Origin: Pantanalinema rosaneae
Lineage (GTDB): Bacteria > Cyanobacteriota > Cyanobacteriia > Leptolyngbyales > Leptolyngbyaceae
Assembly (NCBI RefSeq): GCF_050753385.1
Contig: NZ_JBLZFZ010000016.1
Span: forward strand, 62,001 to 126,000
Direction of reading: 5' to 3'
Length of the DNA stretch: 64,000 nt
Positions 44,058 to 52,721 of the stretch are shown here, one piece after another (the first letter of the stretch is position 1; each line of letters opens with the position of its first letter). The notes under the pieces are model-generated. The model searched no databases. It was not told the origin of the DNA and saw nothing but the letters and a program-made list of their open reading frames with translations. The position numbers and the translations under genes are program-made.

Positions 44058-46541
44058 TTATGGAGTGGCTTGCATGGGTAATTCCAGCGTAAAGCAGGTC
44101 TGACCATTGGCACTGGTTGCCCATACCTGACCGCCCAAACAGGACACCAGCTTTTTGACCAGGGCTAATCCTAATCCTGTGCCACCGTATTTATGGGGGT
44201 CACTATTGGGGACACGATAGAACTTATCGAAGATGTGATCGAGTAGGTTCTCCGGAATCTCAATGCCAGAATTGCTGATCGTAATTTGCAGGTGTTCTGC
44301 GCGATCGCTCCCTAGGTGGACTGTCGGGGTTCGGGAATGGGGTTGACTGCGCCCCGTTGCCGCCGGGATAGGGGACTTACCGCGCTGTGGGGATGGGGAT
44401 TGGTTGGCATCTGGCGGGACTAACACCTGAGCCGAAACGGTGATGCAACCCCCGGTTGGCGTGTATTTACAGGCATTCGTCAGCAGTTCGACTAAGACCC
44501 GCTCTAAGCTTTGGGCGTTAGATAGAAGGCAGGGCAAATCAGGTGGAATCTTCACCTGAAGCTGTTGTCTTTGCTCCTGAATCCGTTCCTGGAAGGATTG
44601 GGTAATGCGAACCAAATAGGGCGAACATTGAATCGGCTGGACAGATAGAGGTTGGGTACCGGCTTCTAGCCGTTGCAAGTCCAGTAGATCGGTAATCAGG
44701 TTAATTTCACGATTACACTCGTCCTGCAAAATCTTCAGGTAATGGGCAATTTTGGAAGAGTCGCGCAGGGGGCTAGGTTCGGTATTCAGTAAGCCTTCGC
44801 GACTTAAGGCGATCGTCAACATTTGAGTCGCCATTTTGATATTCGAGATCGGTGTTCTCAGTTCGTGAGAAATCGTACTGAGAAAATCGTCTTTCAGTTG
44901 ATTTAAGTGTTCTAATGATTCCACCTGGGTTTGGGCGGCATGATATAACCGAGCCTGTCGGATGGCAATGCCGCATTGGCTAGCCACCTGTTGGACTAAA
45001 TGCACTTCTAGCTCGTCATAGCATTCTTGTCCCTGCCGGAACAACCATAGATCCCCCATCACGCCCTGCTGATCCAGAATCGGACATGCCAGAATTGCCT
45101 GATGCGATCGCTGGGAGTTCGGTGATTGATGGAGTAAACAGAATTGCAGCGATCGACCACTTAAGAGGACATGGTAAACATCCGCGAACTCTGTCAGGTG
45201 CAGCAGTTGACCACTAATAATGTGGGTGTCATTGGTGTATTCATAATGTACGGTAACGGTTGTTTGTTCAGGATTGTACAGCCCTGTATCACAACTATTC
45301 ACGCCCAATACGGTCGCCAGTTCTGCCACAGCGGTTTGGAGAATCTGGTGTTCGTCGAGGGAGTTCCTCACCTGATCTGTAATCCGTTTGAGGGTGGCTT
45401 CACAGGTTAATGCCTGCCGCAGGTGTGCCGTCTGCTGTTGCACCTGCCGCCCTAAGTTGGCATTCAGATGGTGTAACCGTTCATACAGTTGCACCTGTTG
45501 AATCGCGATCATTAACTGCTCCGCCACAGCCAGAATCAGCTCCAGTTCAGAGTCACAGGCTGGTGAGGCGGGATCAGTTCGCAAACTGAGGCTACCCCAA
45601 AGCGATCGCTGGAGGTAGAGAGGCACCATGTAGCGGGTAACTGGGGCAACTGGAGTCAACTCTAGCGGGTGCTGTTCTGGGGTGATGATCTCATCGGTCT
45701 GAATCTGAATCAGTTTCAGGTGTTGCAGTTTCTCTGCCAGGGAGCCGGTGCGATCTGAAATTTCGATGCCGTAATGGGACGGTTGAGTGGTGTCCGGGTG
45801 GTAATCCGCGATCACCTGCCAACGTTGGTGTTCCAGATGGTATTGCCATAGTTCTACCCCGTCCAGGTTGAGGAGCCGTGACAGTTCCGTAGCGGCGATC
45901 GTAAACACAGGTTCTAACTCAACGGCATACCGAATTTGCTGGGCGATCGTATTCAAGATGCGCTCCCGTTCAGCGTGACAGATCGGTGATACAGCAGTCC
46001 GGGGATGGGCGGGTTGATGGGCGACAATACACAACACCTGTTGATTTTGCAGGGTGAGTAAACAGGTATGGACAGCCAACTTTACAAGGGAGCCATCCCG
46101 ACACCGATAAAGTTGTTCGCCTACCTCTGCGATCGCGGGAGATGGGATAGGCTGGCTGGTTGCAGCCTGCGTTGCGATATCTGGAGCGAGCAAATCATCC
46201 CAGGTGAGTTGCAACAGTTCACTCTCGGAGTACCCCAACCACTGTTGTAAAACAGGATTGCAGGCGATCACCTGCCGATCTGCGATATTGATCAGGAGTA
46301 ATCCATCTGACATCTGACTAATCATCATCCAACCTAAGACTCCACCCTGACAGAGGGCTTGTTCCAGCCATCCGAGAGTCTGACATAACGGGGATTGGGG
46401 CTCACTGGCACAAAAACTGGTGTGATCAGCCCAGCCGAGTTCAGTCAAGGGGCGAGTGTCCACTAGCGAGCGGGGGGCAGGTTGGATGACGCTGGCGCGG
46501 GTAGGTAAATTGACCGAAATTCCCAGGTGATTTAAGTCCAT
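44058..46541 (-). CDS. Sensor histidine kinase with PAS and two GAF domains
   Basis: An 827-residue soluble kinase. A PAS domain (about 70-175), GAF 1 (about 190-355) and GAF 2 (about 385-535) precede a HisKA domain with H559 in STISHELRTPISN, and a HATPase domain with LTNACKYTP (N-box), SNSGIEIPE (G1) and GGTGLGLALVKKL (G2). Between the N-box strand and G1 lies a Pro/Ser-rich insertion (about 709-750), unlikely to affect the core. A cysteine in each GAF domain (C327 and C417, for example) does not sit in an obvious bilin-lyase motif, so phytochrome-like binding is not supported. No membrane segment is visible. It is convergent with mutS and has no adjacent response regulator. Confidence 0.92.
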   Translation of the reverse strand: MDLNHLGISVNLPTRASVIQPAPRSLVDTRPLTELGWADHTSFCASEPQSPLCQTLGWLEQALCQGGVLGWMMISQMSDGLLLINIADRQVIACNPVLQQWLGYSESELLQLTWDDLLAPDIATQAATSQPIPSPAIAEVGEQLYRCRDGSLVKLAVHTCLLTLQNQQVLCIVAHQPAHPRTAVSPICHAERERILNTIAQQIRYAVELEPVFTIAATELSRLLNLDGVELWQYHLEHQRWQVIADYHPDTTQPSHYGIEISDRTGSLAEKLQHLKLIQIQTDEIITPEQHPLELTPVAPVTRYMVPLYLQRSLWGSLSLRTDPASPACDSELELILAVAEQLMIAIQQVQLYERLHHLNANLGRQVQQQTAHLRQALTCEATLKRITDQVRNSLDEHQILQTAVAELATVLGVNSCDTGLYNPEQTTVTVHYEYTNDTHIISGQLLHLTEFADVYHVLLSGRSLQFCLLHQSPNSQRSHQAILACPILDQQGVMGDLWLFRQGQECYDELEVHLVQQVASQCGIAIRQARLYHAAQTQVESLEHLNQLKDDFLSTISHELRTPISNIKMATQMLTIALSREGLLNTEPSPLRDSSKIAHYLKILQDECNREINLITDLLDLQRLEAGTQPLSVQPIQCSPYLVRITQSFQERIQEQRQQLQVKIPPDLPCLLSNAQSLERVLVELLTNACKYTPTGGCITVSAQVLVPPDANQSPSPQRGKSPIPAATGRSQPHSRTPTVHLGSDRAEHLQITISNSGIEIPENLLDHIFDKFYRVPNSDPHKYGGTGLGLALVKKLVSCLGGQVWATSANGQTCFTLELPMQATP

Positions 46542-46842
46542 GGGGAGGGCTGGTTCAGAGCTTGGCTAATAGAATCGGCAGGCAATCACGGTTGACGCTG
46601 AGAATTGCAGGAACTTTAAACACCAGCCGATCAGGGGATTAGACAAGCCGTGGCTTACCTAATCTCAGAGTAATTCGGCAATCCCTCGGTTTTCCTCGCA
46701 TTATTTCACAGCCTTCAGCCGGAAGAATCGTGAAATTTACTGACACTTTTCGTGAACTTTTGCTGCCAGAAATCGCTTAATACAGCGTTTTGCTAACAAT
46801 TAAAAAGGTTTGTCAATAATTTCTTGTTGAGATAATAACCTG
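46542..46842. other. Intergenic region upstream of the kinase gene
   Basis: A 301-base AT-rich stretch between the kinase start and the end of era. Nothing beyond a presumed kinase promoter is visible, and no confident promoter boxes, RNA gene or terminator could be assigned. Confidence 0.4.
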
Positions 46843-47808
46843 TTATTCCTCAATTTGATAGCCTAATTCCGCTAATTGGCTGCGGGACTGTCGCCATTTA
46901 GGCTGCACTTTGACAAACAGTTCTAAATACACCTTGCCCGCGATTAATTTCTGAATTTGCTGCCGGGCGGCTGTGCCGATCGCCTTCAACATACTGCCAC
47001 CTTTGCCAATCAGAATCCCTTTCTGGGAGGGGCGTTCGACATGGATAGTTGCCAACACCCGCGTAATTGTTGCTTCCTCATCAACGCGATCGATGACGAT
47101 CGCCGTCGAGTGGGGCACTTCTTCGCGGGTCAGGAGTAAAATCTGTTCCCGGATTAACTCCCCCATGATGAATCGTTCCGGTTGGTCAGTCACCAGATCC
47201 GGCGGGTAGTAATAGGGGCCTGGTTCCAGGTGGTGTACCAGACACTCTTGTAAGGCGGGCAGTCCCGTTTCTGTGAGGGCGGAGAAGGGGGTCATGCTCC
47301 ACTGGCGGGAGTCGGCTAGCTGCTGATATCCCTGCTCGATTGTGTCGTTGTCCGGCGCTCTCAAGTCAATTTTGTTTAACCCCAAAATTACAGGTACAGT
47401 CACATGGTCAAGTAATTCAGCAATATAGCGATCGCCCTTGCCAATCTCGACCGAGCCATCCACGACAAACAGCAGCACATCCACGGATTGGATGGCAATC
47501 TGAGCATTTTTTACCAGCACCTCTCCTAGCTGATGGTGGGGCTTATGAATGCCGGGGGTATCCACAAAAATAATTTGGGCGCTAGGAGTCGTCAAAATCC
47601 CCCGCAGTCGATTGCGTGTCGTTTGGGCAACGGGAGAGGTGATGGCAATTTTCTGCCCAATTAACTGATTCATAAGTGTGGATTTGCCGACATTTGGGCG
47701 ACCAATAATCCCGACAAAACCCGATCGAAATCCTTCAGGGGGCTTGGGGATCATGCCGCCACTACTCTCAAATCCTAGTTCATCCTGCCGATCGCTCAAA
47801 TCCTTCAA
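46843..47808 (-). CDS. era: GTPase Era
   Basis: An essential GTPase that binds the 3' end of 16S rRNA and assists 30S maturation. Visible signatures are G1 GRPNVGKST, G3 VDTPGIHKP, G4 LNKIDL and the C-terminal KH domain (about 225-320) with KGGSMLKAIG and LELFVKVQPKWRQS. An N-terminal extension of about 30 residues before the G domain may be partly spurious; an internal ATG at GMIPKPPEGF is an alternative start. It is divergent from pfkA. Confidence 0.95.
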   Translation of the reverse strand: MKDLSDRQDELGFESSGGMIPKPPEGFRSGFVGIIGRPNVGKSTLMNQLIGQKIAITSPVAQTTRNRLRGILTTPSAQIIFVDTPGIHKPHHQLGEVLVKNAQIAIQSVDVLLFVVDGSVEIGKGDRYIAELLDHVTVPVILGLNKIDLRAPDNDTIEQGYQQLADSRQWSMTPFSALTETGLPALQECLVHHLEPGPYYYPPDLVTDQPERFIMGELIREQILLLTREEVPHSTAIVIDRVDEEATITRVLATIHVERPSQKGILIGKGGSMLKAIGTAARQQIQKLIAGKVYLELFVKVQPKWRQSRSQLAELGYQIEE

Positions 47809-48005
47809 CCCTGCTTAAGCTTCTTTGGTACCGTAAACCGATAAAGTCAGATTTTAGTTCGGTAGTTTGGGCAATGTCATCTCCTGAAGGGGTAAAGATT
47901 GGCGGCTAGCATCGGCTAATTCCCCGATTTTCACAAGGGCTAACGCAGATGAGGATGAATGTACCCACTACCCATTAACCGCATACTGTCACTCTTAGAA
48001 CAACT

Positions 48006-49088
48006 ATGGGCGAATTTAGACGGATTGGAATTCTCACCAGCGGTGGCGACTGTGCTGGGTTAAATGCCGTGATTCGAGCGGTGGTTCACAGTGCAGTGAA
48101 TACCTATGGGTGGGAGGTCTTGGGCATTCGGCAGGCGACCCAGGGACTGATGACCCGTCCCCCCGAGGCGTTAGTGCTGACTCCCGATCGCGTAGATCCC
48201 TACTTAACCGCCGGTGGCACGATTCTCGGTACGACGAATAAGGGCAATCCCTTTGCGTTTCCGATGCCGGATGGTACGGTATGCGATCGCTCCGATGAAA
48301 TTATTGAAGGCTATCACTTGTTGGGACTGGATGCCCTGATTGGGATTGGCGGCGATGGTAGTTTAGCGATCCTGCGGCGAATTGCTCAGCAGGGCAAGCT
48401 GAATCTGGTTGGAATTCCCAAAACCATTGATAACGATGTGGCAGTTACCGAAATGTCGATCGGGTTTGATACGGCGGTAAGTGTGGCAACGGAAGCCCTC
48501 GATCGGCTGCACTTTACGGCGGCCAGTCACAGTCGGGTGATGATTCTGGAAGTGATGGGTCGGGATGCTGGACATATTGCTATGTTTGCGGGCATTGCCG
48601 GAGGAGCCGATATTATTCTGATTCCAGAAATTCCCTATACCTTAGATGGCATCTGCCAAACGATTCAACAGCGGCAGGAGCAGGGCAAAAACTACTGCCT
48701 GATTGTGGTGGCGGAAGCGGTGCGAACCGAGACAGGGGATTCGGTGATTCTGGCGGAAACCAATGAAGGCTGCCGATTAGGTGGCATTGGTCAATACCTG
48801 TCGCAACAGATCTGTAGTCGGATCAATGCTGAAACTCGCGTCACAGTCTTAGGTCATACCCAGCGCGGCGCGGCTCCTACGTCCGTCGATCGCCTACTTG
48901 CTGCCGCCTTTGGAGTCGCGGCGGTCGAATTAATTGCCCATGAGCAATATGATCAGGTCGTAACCTGGCAAAATCGCAAGATTGTCAGTGTGCCTATTGC
49001 TGAAGCGATCGCCCAATATGCCGCCGTTAACCCCACCGGCACCCTAGTTACCACCGCCCGCCGTATGGGGATTTTCCTCGGGAGTTAG
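48006..49088 (+). CDS. pfkA: 6-phosphofructokinase
   Basis: Phosphorylates fructose-6-phosphate in glycolysis. The 360 residues include ILTSGGDCAGLNAVIRAVV at the N-terminus, the nucleotide loop GIGGDGSLAI and the catalytic PKTIDNDV. The family position that is Gly in E. coli PfkA and Asp in PPi enzymes is Gly here (GGDGS), predicting ATP use. The second discriminating position is Lys (PKTIDND), as in PPi enzymes and in group III ATP enzymes, by my recollection. ATP-dependent group III is therefore the best guess. EVMGRDAGHIA and the C-terminal GHTQRGAAPTSVDR complete the signatures. Confidence 0.93.
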   Translation: MGEFRRIGILTSGGDCAGLNAVIRAVVHSAVNTYGWEVLGIRQATQGLMTRPPEALVLTPDRVDPYLTAGGTILGTTNKGNPFAFPMPDGTVCDRSDEIIEGYHLLGLDALIGIGGDGSLAILRRIAQQGKLNLVGIPKTIDNDVAVTEMSIGFDTAVSVATEALDRLHFTAASHSRVMILEVMGRDAGHIAMFAGIAGGADIILIPEIPYTLDGICQTIQQRQEQGKNYCLIVVAEAVRTETGDSVILAETNEGCRLGGIGQYLSQQICSRINAETRVTVLGHTQRGAAPTSVDRLLAAAFGVAAVELIAHEQYDQVVTWQNRKIVSVPIAEAIAQYAAVNPTGTLVTTARRMGIFLGS

Positions 49089-49092
49089 TCTA

Positions 49093-49179
49093 CTCCCATC
49101 TCCCCTATCTCCCCTATCTCCCCTATCTCCCATATCTCCCCTATCTCCCCTATCTCCCATATCTCCCCCATCTCCCCAA
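49093..49179. repeat. 9-bp tandem repeat (CTCCCCTAT)
   Basis: About nine or ten tandem copies of CTCCCCTAT with variants CTCCCATAT and CTCCCCCAT, spanning 49093-49179 between pfkA and the convergent DUF4126 gene. The run is pyrimidine-rich on the + strand. Slippage makes copy number likely to vary between strains. A shorter related run lies near 55,900-55,940 beside surE. Confidence 0.85.
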
Positions 49180-49183
49180 CCCC

Positions 49184-49777
49184 CTAATCTGGATCTCGCT
49201 TATACCGCCGAGGATTCCGCCGATCCTCCGGTCGGGCTTGGGCTTGATACCACTGTCGCCAGGCTTTAGAACTGCGGATGGCGAGCCAGAGTAACAGGAG
49301 GGCAATTAATCCACCCTGGCGAGGCGCATCAAAGGCAAAGAGTACCAGAATGACACAGAGCAAATCCTGGCAGAAAATTACCCAGAGCGGGATTTCGCGC
49401 AATCGATAGAACCAGCCGACCTGCACGAGTTGCAGCACCAGGGCAAATAAGCCACCAATTACGCCCATCAGCCAAATCAGCGATCGCACTCCCACTGCAC
49501 TTGCAACTGCCATGCCAAGAATCGCTCCCACGATCGGGCTAAATAGGAGTTGAACCAGCTGCAATACCCGTTGCCCCAGGCGATCCTTCGAGGCAAAGAT
49601 TTCAAACAAGGACCAACTGACTAAAACGCCCAGGACGATCGGGGGCGAGATCCGGGATAGCAACGGCACCTGTGACCAGAGACTATCACCGTACAGTAGC
49701 CCGATGATTAGGAGGGGCAGGGCAATACGCATTCCGGCGGCAGCAGAGGCAGATAAAACAGCCAGAAGTTCAAGCAT
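49184..49777 (-). CDS. DUF4126 membrane protein
   Basis: A 197-residue integral membrane protein with about five hydrophobic helices and a basic, hydrophilic C-terminus (RPEDRRNPRRYKRDPD). The N-terminal half, with SASAAAGMRIALPLLIIGL and SWSLFEIFASKDRLGQRVLQ, fits the DUF4126 family of unknown function. It stands between the minisatellite and psbK on the minus strand. Its start is followed upstream by a gap of 137 bases containing the psbK terminator. No role can be assigned. Confidence 0.8.
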   Translation of the reverse strand: MLELLAVLSASAAAGMRIALPLLIIGLLYGDSLWSQVPLLSRISPPIVLGVLVSWSLFEIFASKDRLGQRVLQLVQLLFSPIVGAILGMAVASAVGVRSLIWLMGVIGGLFALVLQLVQVGWFYRLREIPLWVIFCQDLLCVILVLFAFDAPRQGGLIALLLLWLAIRSSKAWRQWYQAQARPEDRRNPRRYKRDPD

Positions 49778-49854
49778 GGGAGAGGGACGCTAAAGATGCC
49801 GCCATTAATGGTAAACAATCGGATTGCTGGCTGATTTAAAGTGTACTAACACGA

Positions 49855-49879
49855 TAAAGGGCAGACAAACTGCCTGCCC
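49855..49879 (-). terminator. Probable terminator downstream of psbK
   Basis: On the minus strand a stem GGGCAG/CTGCCC (49859-49879) is followed by TTTAT, about 35 bases after the psbK stop. The T-run is short, so it is a weak to moderate intrinsic terminator. Confidence 0.5.
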
Positions 49880-49914
49880 AGGAAAAAGCGACTTCTTTAT
49901 AAAGAATATTCAGG

Positions 49915-50052
49915 TTATCTAAAACCAACCGCAGCTTGCCAAACAAACGCTAGTAGGAGGAAAAACACAGGAATGACTGGTAGAACGTCTACCAGAGGAT
50001 CAAAGATTGAATAAGCTTCCGGCAGTTTTGCTAAGAGCAGCGCGACTTCCAT
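49915..50052 (-). CDS. psbK: Photosystem II protein K
   Basis: A 45-residue precursor of a one-helix photosystem II core subunit that helps dimer stability and plastoquinone binding. The start (MEVALLLAKLPEAY) is at 50052; a longer frame from 50097 adds unmatched residues. Removal of the first eight residues gives the 37-residue mature form beginning KLPEAYSIFDPLVDVLP, the length known for PsbK. The hydrophobic span VIPVFFLLLAFVWQAAVGFR ends the protein. A GGAGAGG site precedes the ATG. It is monocistronic, with a terminator hairpin downstream. Confidence 0.96.
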   Translation of the reverse strand: MEVALLLAKLPEAYSIFDPLVDVLPVIPVFFLLLAFVWQAAVGFR

Positions 50053-50467
50053 GTATAAATGACCTCTCCAGCACAAGTTTTCAGAATTGCCATACATCTT
50101 AACATGTTAGGCTGTGCAGATAAGTATCTTGGGCTGATTCGATCCGAGTTTCTGGCAAATCCGCTAAAATTTTGGAACTCGATCGATAGACTCGATTATG
50201 ATCATGAAATTCACCGAATCTGCTTGGCGGGTCTGAAGCGATCGCTTATGCTTACAGGATCACAGTAGACTAGTTAACCAGTGCTTAACTTTTAGATGAT
50301 TTGATTACCTACCTGCTATTGAGAACCTTATTTACACGCCAACGATTGGAACACTTCAACAGTTGAGTTGCAATCAAGCATTTTTTAGTCAAACGCCTTA
50401 AACATTCCAATATCACGATCTCTGTGGATCACCTTTTAACGATTGACAATTTGTGGAGGATCTTGGT
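50053..50467. other. Intergenic region between divergent psbK and asd
   Basis: About 415 bases that must carry promoters for psbK (leftward) and asd (rightward). A 69-codon frame at 50059-50268 shows no protein-like features. The final bases include the GGAGG ribosome-binding site of asd. Confidence 0.45.
50455..50459 (+). promoter_or_regulatory. Ribosome-binding site deciding the asd start
   Basis: GGAGG lies 8 bases before a TTG at 50468. The alternative GTG at 50453 overlaps this site and cannot use it, so the TTG is favoured. Confidence 0.65.
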
Positions 50468-51505
50468 TTGACGCAATCTTACCGAGTCGCAATTTTAGGG
50501 GCGACGGGTGCTGTTGGCACCGAACTCTTGGCATTACTGGAGCAGCGGCAGTTTCCCCTGGCGGAGTTGAAGTTGCTGGCATCGCCGCGATCGGCGGGCA
50601 AAACGCTGACCTTTAAGGGGGAAGCACTCCCGATTACGGCGGTAGATGACCATGCTTTTGATCAGGTGGATATTGTCTTAGCGTCGGCAGGGGGTTCGAC
50701 CTCCCGTACCTGGGCAGCAAAAGCCGTAGCCGCCGGTGCCGTGGTGATCGATAATTCCAGCGCCTTTCGGATGGATGCTAATGTCCCTTTGGTGGTGCCA
50801 GAGGTAAATCCCCAGGCAGCGGCTAGTCATCAAGGGATTATCGCCAATCCCAACTGCACCACGATTTTGATGAGTGTGGCAATTTATCCGTTACATCAGA
50901 TTCAGCCGATTCGGCGGATTGTGGCGGCAACCTATCAATCGGCCAGTGGCGCGGGAGCCAGGGCAATGGAAGAACTCAAGGTTCAAACCCAGGCGATTTT
51001 GCACGATCAACCACCGATCGCGGAGATTTTTCCCTACCCGTTAGCCTTCAACCTATTTCCCCATAACTCCAAGCTCAATCCGCAGGGGTATTGCGAGGAA
51101 GAGATGAAAATGGTAAACGAAACTCGCAAGATTTTTGGGGTGCCTGATTTGCGGGTGACAGCCACCTGTGTGCGGGTACCCGTCCTGCGGGCACACTCAG
51201 AATCGATTAATCTAGAATTTGACCAGCCAATGAGTCTGGAGCAGGCAAGAGCCGCGATCGCTCAAGCCCCCGGAGTCAAATTGGTGGAAGATTGGTCAGC
51301 CAACTACTTCCCAATGCCGATCGATGCCAGTGGTCAGGATGATGTGCTGGTCGGGCGGATTCGGCAAGATCTCTCCCATCCCTGCGGTTTAGAGCTATGG
51401 CTGTGTGGCGACCAAATTCGGAAGGGGGCTGCCCTCAATGCCGTTCAGATTGCCGAACTCTTGGTCGAGAAGAATCTGTTAAAACCAGCCCTGGCAATGG
51501 CGTAA
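50468..51505 (+). CDS. asd: Aspartate-semialdehyde dehydrogenase
   Basis: Reduces beta-aspartyl phosphate to aspartate semialdehyde with NADPH, the branch point to lysine, threonine and methionine. The 345 residues begin with YRVAILGATGAVGTEL, the NADP Rossmann motif. The catalytic cysteine is in IANPNCTTI, and the histidine is in RVPVLRAHSESIN. I place the start at the TTG at 50468 (MTQSYRVAILG) rather than the GTG at 50453. dapA starts 107 bases downstream, consistent with a lysine operon. Confidence 0.94.
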   Translation: MTQSYRVAILGATGAVGTELLALLEQRQFPLAELKLLASPRSAGKTLTFKGEALPITAVDDHAFDQVDIVLASAGGSTSRTWAAKAVAAGAVVIDNSSAFRMDANVPLVVPEVNPQAAASHQGIIANPNCTTILMSVAIYPLHQIQPIRRIVAATYQSASGAGARAMEELKVQTQAILHDQPPIAEIFPYPLAFNLFPHNSKLNPQGYCEEEMKMVNETRKIFGVPDLRVTATCVRVPVLRAHSESINLEFDQPMSLEQARAAIAQAPGVKLVEDWSANYFPMPIDASGQDDVLVGRIRQDLSHPCGLELWLCGDQIRKGAALNAVQIAELLVEKNLLKPALAMA

Positions 51506-51612
51506 TCAACTGTTGCGATCGGGGTTTTGTAGGACGGCAACCTACCTCGATCGATCCATGCCTGCCGTCCCTGTGATGATTAACAACAAACAACGATTTA
51601 CTAGAAAAACGT

Positions 51613-52497
51613 GTGGTAGATTTTGGACGAGTTCTAACAGCATTAGTCACCCCATTCCATGAGGATGGCAGCGTCAACTACGCAATGGCAGAAAAACTGG
51701 CGGCGCATCTAGCGGATCAGGGAACGGATGCCTTTGTCGTTTGCGGGACGACGGGTGAATCTCCTACCCTGACCTGGGACGAGGAGCATGATCTGTTTCG
51801 TGTAGTGCAGCAGGCGGTGGCTGGGAAGGCAAAGGTGATTGCCGGAACAGGGTCAAACTCCACCCATGAGGCGATCGAAGCCACGAAAAAAGCCGCTAAA
51901 CTAGGATTAGATGGATCGCTTCAGGTGGTGCCGTACTACAATAAGCCACCGCAAGCGGGTCTTTATCAACACTTTAAAACGATCGCCGAAGCCGTTCCTG
52001 ATCTCCCGTTGATGTTGTATAACATTCCGGGGCGGACAGGGCAAAATCTCCAACCCGAAACGGTGATTCGCTTAGCCGAAATTCCGAATATTGTGGCGAT
52101 CAAAGAAGCGACGGGTAGTTTGGATCAAGCCAGTCAAATTCGCTGCGCCACCTCGTCGGAGTTTGCAATTTACTCGGGAGACGATTCCCTGACCTTGCCA
52201 CTGCTAGCGATCGGGGCAAGGGGGGTGGTCAGTGTCGCCAGTCATCTGGTCGGCTCTCAGCTCCAGCAAATGATTCAGGCATTTACCTCGGGAGATCCGC
52301 AAACAGCTACTCAACTGCATCTCAAACTGTTTCCGTTGTTTAAAGCGCTATTTGTCACTACTAATCCGATTCCGGTGAAAGCCGCTTTAAACCTGCAAGG
52401 GTGGCAGGTTGGTTCTACCCGGCTCCCTCTGGCTGACTCGTCGGCTCAACTCACGGCCACCTTACAGTCTGTTCTGACAGAACTATCGTTACTGTGA
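51613..52497 (+). CDS. dapA: 4-hydroxy-tetrahydrodipicolinate synthase
   Basis: Condenses pyruvate with aspartate semialdehyde, the first committed lysine step, directly using the product of asd upstream. A TIM-barrel of 294 residues with CGTTGESPTL (substrate loop), the catalytic tyrosine in LMLYNIPGRTG and the Schiff-base lysine in IVAIKEATGS. The start is a GTG (GTGGTAGATTTTGGA), fitting the usual N-terminus VDFGRVLTALVTPF. The enzyme is generally inhibited by lysine; that was not assessed here. Confidence 0.95.
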   Translation: MVDFGRVLTALVTPFHEDGSVNYAMAEKLAAHLADQGTDAFVVCGTTGESPTLTWDEEHDLFRVVQQAVAGKAKVIAGTGSNSTHEAIEATKKAAKLGLDGSLQVVPYYNKPPQAGLYQHFKTIAEAVPDLPLMLYNIPGRTGQNLQPETVIRLAEIPNIVAIKEATGSLDQASQIRCATSSEFAIYSGDDSLTLPLLAIGARGVVSVASHLVGSQLQQMIQAFTSGDPQTATQLHLKLFPLFKALFVTTNPIPVKAALNLQGWQVGSTRLPLADSSAQLTATLQSVLTELSLL

Positions 52498-52721
52498 CCC
52501 GCAGGCTGGTTCATCGATAAGCTTTCTGACAATTGAATATTGCTCCTGGGTGATCTTGTCATTCGCTACTCGCCATTGGGGATTAGCCATCTGCCTTTAG
52601 TTGTGAACGATGCGATCGATCAATGGCAACCGCCCGATCTACCCTGGCGTATCTTCTGACTTCTAACTCACGATTTGATCACTGTTCTCTCATTCTCTAA
52701 ACTTTTCGACTGAAATAACCC

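Noticed and set aside
44058..46541. Calling the kinase a phytochrome or cyanobacteriochrome
   Set aside because: No PHY domain and no clear chromophore-binding cysteine motif in either GAF domain.
49093..49179. Possible CRISPR array or coding repeat
   Set aside because: Units are only 9 bases with no spacers, and the run sits between stop codons of convergent genes.
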